DNA of 6,794 bases from Candidatus Hermodarchaeota archaeon (GTDB lineage: Archaea; Asgardarchaeota; Hermodarchaeia; Hermodarchaeales; Hermodarchaeaceae). Each line of letters starts with the position of its first letter. Within the stretch, counting starts at the first letter, position 1. Below the pieces are notes generated by a model. The model saw only the letters and a list, made by a program, of their open reading frames with translations, did not search any database and had not been told where the DNA came from. Both the position numbers and the translations under genes were made by a program. Shown piece by piece: positions 1-5,293 of the stretch. The DNA is taken from NCBI GenBank assembly GCA_016840185.1, contig JAEOSV010000145.1, forward strand, positions 1 through 6,794. The letters are read 5' to 3'.

Positions 1-1
1 A

Positions 2-175
2 TCCGGAGCCTACTGTCATCCGCTGATCAAGATAGTTTCCGGTTAAGAATCGATGAATGAGGGTTGTTTTGCCTACTCCCCCATCTCCAACGACAATCAT
101 TTTCAAAACAGCTTTCCGGGGTAGGTTTGCATCTCCTGTTGAGACCCATCCAACTGGGCTTGGCTGCATTTTCAT
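2..175 (-). CDS. Ras/Rab-like small GTPase, N-terminal part only (cut by window edge)
   Basis: The 58 visible residues run through a short N-terminal extension (about residues 1-22), a beta-1 strand (KMIVVGDG), the Walker A/G1 loop G30-D-G-G-V-G-K36-T37, the following helix (LIHRFLTG) and a switch-I-like MTVG with T54 as the likely G2 threonine. This arrangement is typical of the Ras/Rab/Arf-like GTPases that are abundant in Asgard archaea; these are GTP-dependent molecular switches. G3-G5 motifs lie outside the window. The start is ATG at 175, which shares a base with the stop of the preceding small ORF (TAATG); ATG at 169 is an alternative. The frame stays open upstream for about 44 codons without an ATG or GTG, so a longer N-terminus or a frame error cannot be excluded. 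The position downstream of larB suggests co-transcription. Its cellular role is unknown. Confidence 0.85.
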   Translation of the reverse strand, partial: MKMQPSPVGWVSTGDANLPRKAVLKMIVVGDGGVGKTTLIHRFLTGNYLDQRMTVGSG

Positions 176-360
176 TACCCCGTCGATACTTCTAGCTCTT
201 TTTGAGATGATTTCCCGCTGGTTTTTGTCCTCATCGTTCCTCGTAGATGAGTGTAGCCGATTCGATGAGTACAAGTGACTGCAGTTGGGGTTCCTCTTAA
301 AGCCTCTTCAGCCAATGCCTGAACAAAAGCCAAAGTTGCGATTTTCTTGAAAGTTTCCAT
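175..360 (-). CDS. Possible small protein (61 aa) between larB and the GTPase gene
   Basis: This ORF starts at ATG 360, four bases after the larB stop (TAAGTCCATG), and ends with a TAA that overlaps the ATG of the GTPase gene. It therefore fills the gap exactly, as a translationally coupled operon gene would. The predicted product begins METFKKIATLAF, has a short amphipathic helix (about residues 5-20), then a polar, Thr/Arg/Lys-rich tail ending KELEVSTG. There is no signal peptide, no clear domain and no strong SD. I do not recognise a family. The alternative is that it is not translated and the stretch is spacer, or that the overlapping frame (open from about 300 to the GTPase) carries an N-terminal extension of the GTPase. 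The case rests on the junctions, not on homology. Confidence 0.4.
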   Translation of the reverse strand: METFKKIATLAFVQALAEEALRGTPTAVTCTHRIGYTHLRGTMRTKTSGKSSQKELEVSTG

Positions 361-364
361 GGAC

Positions 365-1140
365 TTATTTTTGCGCAATCCGATTTGCAAATAACGCTGC
401 AATAGCTCCGGCTCCGATCCCATTATCGATGTTCACTACTGCTAATCCGAGTGAACAGGATTGGAGCATAGAAATTAAAGCCCCAAGGCCTTCACCACCC
501 AAGCCATAACCGGTGGAAATGGGTAGTCCAATGACGGGAATATCAACGAGTCCGGTCACCAACGAAGGTAGTGCGCCTTCCATTCCTGCGGCAATGATGA
601 GAATATCGATACCTTGTTCGACCATCTCTTCGAGTTCAGGAAAAAGTCGATGAACCCCCGCAACACCCACATCGTAGGTTGTTATCACTTGGCAACCCAT
701 TTGCTCCGCCATAACTCGAGCGGCTTCAGCAACCCGTCGATCTGAGGTACCTGCAGCAATGATTCCGATTTTCCCTCCCGTTTGCCGAGGATGATAGTTT
801 CGTTTATGGAGAACTGCGATTTCCCCTTCCCCGAATACATCAAACACAAGATTCTTTCCACAAAAGCCTGAAATAGCCTGTTGTTGTTCTGGGGTCAACT
901 TGCTTACAATCAAAACAGGTTTGGCATCCATTCCAGCCTTGACAATCTCTAATAGGTCAGAGACCGTTTTGTTCTTGGCGAAATGACTTCCGGGATGCCT
1001 TTCCGAGTCTCTCGGTGCACATCGAGTTTTGCTAGATGAGCGACTTCAACAATATTGAAAATGCGCAGTTTTGTTTCGGCTTCTTCGACTGTGTAATCGC
1101 CTCTAGCTACCTTATCGAGAATATCACGAAGCTCCGTCAT
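365..1140 (-). CDS. larB: LarB, pyridinium-3,5-biscarboxylic acid mononucleotide synthase, interrupted by a one-base frameshift
   Basis: LarB carries out the first step of nickel-pincer nucleotide synthesis: it carboxylates the pyridinium ring of nicotinic acid adenine dinucleotide and releases AMP. The N-terminal piece (from MTELRDILDKVARG) ends in a premature TAG at 949-951. The rest continues in the -1 frame (AKNKTVSDLLEIVKAGMDAKPV) through the PurE-like domain with GIIAAGTSDRR, TYDVGVAGVHR, IIAAGMEGALPSL, a glycine-rich PISTGYGLGGEG loop and QSC-S-LGLAVVNIDNG. One extra T in ATTTCGCC (981-983) would restore EVIFAKNK, which fits the family, and give 258 residues, the usual LarB length. The Cys in the QSC motif, about residue 229 of the restored protein, matches the catalytic cysteine of characterised LarB. 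I chose ATG 1140 because GGTGGT lies 7 bases upstream; GTG at 1155 is possible. Whether the break is real or an assembly error is open. Confidence 0.88.
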
Positions 1141-1147
1141 TGATTCT

Positions 1148-1153
1148 ACCACC
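1148..1153 (-). promoter_or_regulatory. Ribosome binding site of larB
   Basis: GGTGGT, 7 bases upstream of ATG 1140 on the minus strand, favours this ATG over the in-frame GTG at 1155, which would itself overlap the motif. Confidence 0.5.
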
Positions 1154-1175
1154 ACTTTCTCATAGAAGGACCAAG

Positions 1176-1185
1176 GATATTAAAG
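1176..1185. promoter_or_regulatory. Shared TATA-like element between divergent larB and larC
   Basis: The only AT-rich block in the spacer reads GATATTAAAG on the plus strand and CTTTAATATC on the minus strand, so it is TATA-like both ways. At the usual archaeal distance of about 26 bases it predicts a larB transcript start near 1155, just at the larB SD, and a larC start near 1206, just before ATG 1213. This is inferred from spacing only. Confidence 0.4.
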
Positions 1186-1212
1186 GTTGAAGATTTGACA
1201 ACACTGTGGGAT

Positions 1213-2025
1213 ATGTCCGTGTCCAAATCCAAGATTTTAGTGATTGATCCCCAACTAGCGGGAATTGCAGGTGATATGTTTATTGCTGCTTTAATCGACT
1301 TGGGAGCTGATGCGAACACTGTCATAGGGGCAATGGAAGCATCTGCGAATTATGTGCCCAATTGCCAGAAGGTAATCGTCAAACCTCAATCAGTCACTCG
1401 GAGCCATATCAGCGGTCTGTACTTAGATATCACAATCGAAGAATCATTTTCAACACGCCCAGGCAAAGTGCTGTTAGATGCTGTTCAAACCATGACTAAG
1501 GACCTTCAACTCTCAAATCCTGCAGCAGCATATGCGAACCGAGCAATCCGCATACTTGTCGAAGCAGAAGCGGCTGTTCACAAACACCCCATCGAAGAGG
1601 TACACCTCCACGCAGCTGGATCAGTTGACACGGTCTTAGACATTATTGGAGCTGCCACCGCCCTTGAAACTCTCAATCTTGTTGACCCCAAAACTACCGA
1701 ATACTTCGTACTCCCAATAGCCGTTGGAGGCGGAACCTTTCCCAGCGGACATGGACGGTTGGCTGCGCCTGGACCAGCTGTGATGAACATACTCACCAAG
1801 CATACGATAGCATTCAAAGGTGGTCCCCAAATTTGTGAAATGGCAACACCGACGGGTGTTTCCCTCCTTGCCGCGTTGAATCCAATTTCAACCCAGATTT
1901 TTCCACAACTCTATCCGTTAGCGGTTGGCTATGGAGCGGGAACTGGGGAATTACCAGAGATTCCAAACCTACTTCGATTCGTTTACGGAAAACCGAAAGT
2001 ACCAAAGCACTCAGAGGAGGTCTAG
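1213..2025 (+). CDS. larC: LarC N-terminal (LarC1) protein for nickel insertion in NPN cofactor synthesis
   Basis: LarC inserts nickel into the bis-thiocarboxylated pyridinium nucleotide, using CTP, to finish the NPN cofactor. The 270-residue product has the LarC1 landmarks in order: GIAGDM near residue 17, HLHAAGSVDT near 131, LPIAVGGGT near 168, HGRLAAPGPA near 180, EMATPTG near 209 and VGYGAGTGE near 238. The usual Cys-containing DCFSG start motif is DPQLAG here, and the Glu of the common HFHE motif is Ala. The C-terminal LarC2 domain, about 140 residues in full-length LarC and carrying the CTP site, is absent: the protein ends RFVYGKPKVPKHSEEV at TAG, with TAA as the very next codon, and larE follows. 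I chose ATG 1213 because it puts a short N-terminus before the first strand; TTG 1195, with AAGGTTGA upstream, is possible. Confidence 0.92.
   Translation: MSVSKSKILVIDPQLAGIAGDMFIAALIDLGADANTVIGAMEASANYVPNCQKVIVKPQSVTRSHISGLYLDITIEESFSTRPGKVLLDAVQTMTKDLQLSNPAAAYANRAIRILVEAEAAVHKHPIEEVHLHAAGSVDTVLDIIGAATALETLNLVDPKTTEYFVLPIAVGGGTFPSGHGRLAAPGPAVMNILTKHTIAFKGGPQICEMATPTGVSLLAALNPISTQIFPQLYPLAVGYGAGTGELPEIPNLLRFVYGKPKVPKHSEEV
2014..2021 (+). promoter_or_regulatory. Strong Shine-Dalgarno-like GAGGAGGT at the larC/larE junction
   Basis: GAGGAGGT is nearly perfectly complementary to the archaeal 16S rRNA 3' end and overlaps the last codons of larC (Glu-Glu-Val). It lies 9 bases before an in-frame ATT (2031) but 30 bases before the TTG and 48 before the ATG considered for larE, so its role in setting the larE start is uncertain. 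Confidence 0.4.
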
Positions 2026-2051
2026 TAACAATTAGAGCGGATACTAATCTC

Positions 2052-2858
2052 TTGTCTAAGAAACGATCCATGGCTTTGAAGCACCTCAAAGAACTGGGTA
2101 GCGTCGTAGTGGCACTTTCGGGTGGCGTTGATAGTTCTGTTGTTGCCGCACTCGCCTATGAAGCACTTCATGACCAAGCAATAGCGGTAACCTTCGATTC
2201 GCCCCTCAGCATTCCTGAGGAAATCGAAGATGCTCGTACTGTTGCGAAAAAAATTGGTATCCGTCATCAGGTTGAAACATTAGATGAACTGAAAGTGGCT
2301 GAAATTTCACCGAATCCATCGGATCGCTGTTATCATTGCAAGCGTTATCGGTTCCTTGAAGCAAAAAAGTTGGCCGCAAAACTTGGGTTTGATGCAGTGG
2401 TTGATGGTACTTCAGCCAGTGATTTAGACGAATACCGACCAGGATTGAAAGCAATTGAAGAGCTAGGTATCATTAGCCCTCTCTTAGATGTGGGAATCAC
2501 GAAAGCAGAAGCACGGCAACTGGCTCGAGAGCTGAACCTCACTGTAGCAGATAAACCCTCAAACAGCTGTTTAGCTACCCGAATCCCTTATGGCGAAACT
2601 CTCACTCAAGAAAGGCTTGCACGAATCGCGAAAGCAGAAAAAATCATCAAGGACTTAACTGGCGTTGGAATGCTGCGTGTCCGAGATCACGGACGATTAG
2701 CTCGAATCGAGGTTGTCCCCGAAAAGATTCCGGTATTGCTCCAAGCAGATATTGCCGAACTAATCATGGATCAGCTGACAGCTGTGGGATACGAATTTGT
2801 TACCGTAGATTTGAAGGGCTATCGGTTTGGAAGTTTCGACGAACAAGCTCCATCCTAA
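2052..2858 (+). CDS. larE: LarE, ATP-dependent sulfur insertase of NPN cofactor synthesis, [4Fe-4S]-type
   Basis: LarE adenylates the carboxylates of the LarB product and converts them to thiocarboxylates. The PP-loop ATPase motif S23-G-G-V-D-S-S29 is near the N-terminus, and the C-terminus has the family ending TVDLKGYRFGSF. Cys173 in DKPSNSCLATRIPYG matches the position of the cysteine that is sacrificed in Lactobacillus plantarum LarE. In addition there is a CxxC pair, Cys93 and Cys96 in DRCYHCKR. Three cysteines arranged like this mark the LarE type that holds a [4Fe-4S] cluster, characterised in Thermotoga maritima, and suggest catalytic rather than sacrificial sulfur transfer. Residues are numbered from TTG 2052, which gives a family-like N-terminus; ATG 2070 gives a shorter one, and ATT 2031 fits the SD best. 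The gene follows larC after 26 bases, so the two are probably one transcript. Confidence 0.95.
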   Translation: MSKKRSMALKHLKELGSVVVALSGGVDSSVVAALAYEALHDQAIAVTFDSPLSIPEEIEDARTVAKKIGIRHQVETLDELKVAEISPNPSDRCYHCKRYRFLEAKKLAAKLGFDAVVDGTSASDLDEYRPGLKAIEELGIISPLLDVGITKAEARQLARELNLTVADKPSNSCLATRIPYGETLTQERLARIAKAEKIIKDLTGVGMLRVRDHGRLARIEVVPEKIPVLLQADIAELIMDQLTAVGYEFVTVDLKGYRFGSFDEQAPS

Positions 2859-2907
2859 GAAAGAACTGCCGAAGTTGCAGCCTGTTGAACTCAGTGTAAA
2901 TGAAAGG

Positions 2908-2915
2908 CTTTTATC
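2908..2915 (+). promoter_or_regulatory. Possible TATA box of the isomerase-like gene
   Basis: CTTTTATC, preceded by purine-rich GAAAGG like a BRE, lies in the 105-base spacer after larE. It predicts transcription from about 2940 and a leader of roughly 25 bases containing the SD. No larger regulatory structure is visible in the spacer. Confidence 0.3.
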
Positions 2916-2952
2916 ACAACGGTTCCACGAATAGCATACACTCAATCATACT

Positions 2953-2959
2953 GAGGGAG
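2953..2959 (+). promoter_or_regulatory. Ribosome binding site of the isomerase-like gene
   Basis: GAGGGAG lies 4 bases upstream of ATG 2964 and supports that start. Confidence 0.6.
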
Positions 2960-2963
2960 CAAG

Positions 2964-4292
2964 ATGCAAAAACCCAAAGTTGGACTCCTGACCCTTTCTT
3001 TAGCCCGGGAACGCACGGATATCGCAGAACAAGCAAATAAAGAACTGCTAAAAGCCTTGAAAATGCAGCCTCTTGAAGTCATCCCCCATGATGAACTTGT
3101 TTTAACTATGGAAGATTCAGTGCGAATATCCGAAGACATGATGCACGACCATGTTCAATGCATCATCTACAATATTGGCTCCTGGGTCTATGCACCAATG
3201 GTAGTCTCGGCGGTGCAAGCCACTGGCCTTCCCAGTATTGTTTATGGATATCGCAGTCCGGCAGCATTCAGTCTTGTTGGTGCAGCAATTACCCATGGCA
3301 GCCTTGATGAACTCAATCTTTTACATCGGTTTGTATATGGAGAACCCGACTCACCGGATGTGCTTACAGCAATCACAAGTTATTGCCGAGCTGCAATGAC
3401 TTTTGATAATCTTAGTCGAAGCAAAGCCGTCGTCATTGGAGGAAAAACCATGGGCATGGTAACCTCGGCTGTTGATTTCAGCCAAATAAAGGATATCTTT
3501 GGCACCGAAATCGAACACGTCGATATGCTCCGATTGTACCTAGACGCGCAGAAAGTTCCTGTAAAGAAAGTGAAGGAAAAGATGACATGGGCAAAGAAGA
3601 CCTATGGATCCGTGAACGTCTCTGATGATGTTTTAGAAAAAAGCGTCCGCCTTTACTTTGCGATGAAAAATGTGATGAAGAGTGATGGCTATGCTTTTGG
3701 AGGATTCAAGTGCCAACCAGAATTTATTGATAACTACGTGAGCGGGTGTATGCCAATTTCATGGCTGATTAATGAAGGCACCATGATGTCTTGCGAAGCC
3801 GATATGAATGCAGCATTCACCATGCGTATCCTACACCTGATTAGCGGACAACCCGTCCTATTTGCAGATGTCAATGACTTGGACATGAACACTGGAATTT
3901 TACGACTGGTGAATTGCGGGACAATCGCAACTGACATGGCTACCTCACCCAAGGATGTAGATTGGAGTCCCCAGTACGAATACATGGGCAAAGCTGGAGG
4001 AGCCTGCCCGACTTTTTGTTGTAAAGCGGGTCCTGTAACCTTAGCCCGACTCGCCCGTGTGGGTGGAGAGTATGTCATGCAAATTGCCAACGGAGAAACC
4101 GTTGTTCAAGATAAAGAGACATTCAAAGAGGCTCGGGATCGATGGCCTCATGCATTCGTGACGTTGGAAGGAGATCCAGACCTCTTTTTGCAACACCTGC
4201 GATCAAATCATTTGCATATGGTGTATGGTGATGTAGTCGAGGAGTTATTCGACTTGTGTGAAATTCTGGGGATTGAACCGATTTACACCTAA
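2964..4292 (+). CDS. L-fucose/L-arabinose isomerase-like protein
   Basis: This 442-residue protein matches the FucI/AraA-type fold group (L-fucose isomerase and related proteins). The N-terminal half is Rossmann-like, from MQKPKVGLLTLSLAR, with QCIIYNIGSWVYAP around 65-78. The C-terminal half carries the metal-site landmarks: E278 in SCEADMNAA, D302 in LFADVND (24 residues on, the same spacing as the E337/D361 ligands of E. coli FucI) and a late histidine, H416 or H418, in NHLHMVYGD. A Cys-rich stretch, GGACPTFCCKAG (345-356), precedes VTLARLARVGGEY. Members usually need Mn2+ and interconvert aldoses and ketoses, but many archaeal homologues have no known substrate and this one could act on another polyol or sugar acid. 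It lies 105 bases after larE with its own SD and probable promoter, so any link to NPN is only suggested by position. It is probably cytoplasmic. Confidence 0.88.
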   Translation: MQKPKVGLLTLSLARERTDIAEQANKELLKALKMQPLEVIPHDELVLTMEDSVRISEDMMHDHVQCIIYNIGSWVYAPMVVSAVQATGLPSIVYGYRSPAAFSLVGAAITHGSLDELNLLHRFVYGEPDSPDVLTAITSYCRAAMTFDNLSRSKAVVIGGKTMGMVTSAVDFSQIKDIFGTEIEHVDMLRLYLDAQKVPVKKVKEKMTWAKKTYGSVNVSDDVLEKSVRLYFAMKNVMKSDGYAFGGFKCQPEFIDNYVSGCMPISWLINEGTMMSCEADMNAAFTMRILHLISGQPVLFADVNDLDMNTGILRLVNCGTIATDMATSPKDVDWSPQYEYMGKAGGACPTFCCKAGPVTLARLARVGGEYVMQIANGETVVQDKETFKEARDRWPHAFVTLEGDPDLFLQHLRSNHLHMVYGDVVEELFDLCEILGIEPIYT

Positions 4293-4312
4293 TTTGAACC
4301 AGAGAACCAATG

Positions 4313-4780
4313 TTACCTGATTTGTGCAATGAAAGCTTCAAGTTCGCCTTCATAGTCACCTTCTTTGAACCGCTTTTCGGTAATGCCAAAGGTTCCTACG
4401 TGTTCAGATTCAGGGGTCATTTCCTAGAGCTGAGGAAATACTTTCTTATAGCCTTCACTTTGTGAGCAGATGAAAAACGCGACCCGTTTTCCTTTCAAAT
4501 CAATCGAATTCATGTAGGTGCGGAGTGGCGGAATAATTCTACCAGCCCAAATCGGGAATCCAATAATAATAGCATCATAATCCTGAGGGTCCTTTTCGAA
4601 CTCAATTTCGGTCAGTTTTTCTCCTATAGAGTCCCGCCCAGCTCGCAGCCAATTGATAAATCCTTTGCGTTTTTTCTTGTCAAAAATCTCATCAATATCC
4701 GCAGACAGAGCCTTAGCAATAGCGTTTCCAATGGTCTTGTTGTTTCCAGTTCGTGAGAAGTAAACGACGAGATATTTCAT
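4313..4780 (-). CDS. Flavodoxin, interrupted by an in-frame TAG at codon 119
   Basis: This is an FMN-binding electron carrier. The product begins MKYLVVYFSRTGNNKTIG, where SRTGNNK is the phosphate-binding loop. It continues with YDAIIIGFPIWAGRIIPPL (68-86) and the strand RVAFFICSQSEG (99-110), where loops contact the flavin ring. The TAG at 4424-4426 follows KKVFPQL. In the same frame the sequence goes on as EMTPESEHVG, TFGITEKRFK and EGDYEGELEA, ending FIAQIR before TAA at 4313. This tail looks like the last strand and helix of a flavodoxin and restores the usual length of about 155 residues. It also brings the gene to within 20 bases of its convergent neighbour. I chose ATG 4780 because an upstream start at 4831 would add 17 residues unlike the family; GTGAT lies just upstream. 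The TAG may be a nonsense mutation, a sequence error, or a recoded codon. Confidence 0.85.
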
Positions 4781-4864
4781 GAAATCACAGAAATGCCAAT
4801 TTACTAAGACTTCTAAAATTCTTTGTTGCAACTAACAGTTCTTGAACTTGGGTGGTCAGTAGGT

Positions 4865-4874
4865 CTTTATGTAT
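4865..4874 (+). promoter_or_regulatory. Possible TATA box of the small membrane protein gene
   Basis: CTTTATGTAT lies in the 113-base spacer between the divergent flavodoxin and membrane protein genes. It is placed so that transcription would start close to GTG 4894 or ATG 4903, giving a leaderless or nearly leaderless message. This agrees with the lack of an SD. It is a spacing argument only. Confidence 0.3.
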
Positions 4875-4902
4875 TGAATAATATTGTATTCCCGTGGTTA
4901 CC

Positions 4903-5277
4903 ATGACCGACAAAGATGCTAATTTTGAATACCGTAATGAAGCCGCCAAGATGCGGACAGCATTAGCGGCGATTCGGACCCTCGAAGCAATCAGGAGGAG
5001 TAAGCTCGCAGAGTTCCGAACAGGAATTTCTGTCCTCGCAGTTACCCTTTCCATTTTCACTGTGTTAGTATCAACCTCTTCGTTTTGGAACCCAGCGACT
5101 GTCTTTTTTTTGTTAATTATAGTCGCAATTCTAATCGTTGTTTTACTAGTTGTGGGCGTATTCTTCTTCTACCGTGGATTACATGGAATGCGTGAAATTG
5201 ATCAACGACGAGAGAAATTAGCCATCGATGCGGACTCCTTAGATCAGATGTATCAGGATATCTTTAATGATGATTAG
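4903..5277 (+). CDS. Small two-helix membrane protein resembling DUF202/YidH
   Basis: The product is 124 residues from ATG 4903, or 127 from GTG 4894. It has a charged N-terminal part with three Arg-Thr pairs (MRTALAAIRT, then EFRTGISVLAV). Two hydrophobic segments follow, about residues 41-57 and 65-90 from the ATG, separated by a short STSSFWNP turn. The C-terminal tail is charged and probably helical, REIDQRREKLAIDAD. The RT-x-LA-x-x-RT pattern running into the first membrane helix resembles the DUF202/YidH family, whose function is not known. Both termini are probably cytoplasmic. It ends with TAG 16 bases before the end of the convergent phosphodiesterase gene; reading through this TAG would add only 12 codons. 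Confidence 0.78.
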   Translation: MTDKDANFEYRNEAAKMRTALAAIRTLEAIRRSKLAEFRTGISVLAVTLSIFTVLVSTSSFWNPATVFFLLIIVAILIVVLLVVGVFFFYRGLHGMREIDQRREKLAIDADSLDQMYQDIFNDD

Positions 5278-5293
5278 ATTCATCAAGAGTCTT

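Noticed and set aside
57..278. Plus-strand ORF of 73 codons at the left end
   Set aside because: It is the antisense of the GTPase P-loop region, which has clear homology on the minus strand.
975..990. Programmed -1 frameshift as the normal mode of larB expression
   Set aside because: A -1 shift would give the right residue, but GTC-ATT-TCG does not allow good re-pairing in a slippery heptamer and no stimulatory structure was evident; a missing base is simpler.
2023..2028. Readthrough or frameshift from larC into a LarC2 domain
   Set aside because: TAA follows the TAG directly in frame and the downstream sequence is LarE in its own frame, with no LarC2-like residues in any frame.
3734..4090. 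118-codon minus-strand ORF
   Set aside because: It is fully inside the isomerase-like gene and is antisense to its conserved metal-site region.
4123..4389. 88-codon minus-strand ORF
   Set aside because: It overlaps the flavodoxin C-terminal tail in another frame and runs antisense into the isomerase-like gene; the flavodoxin frame explains the region better.
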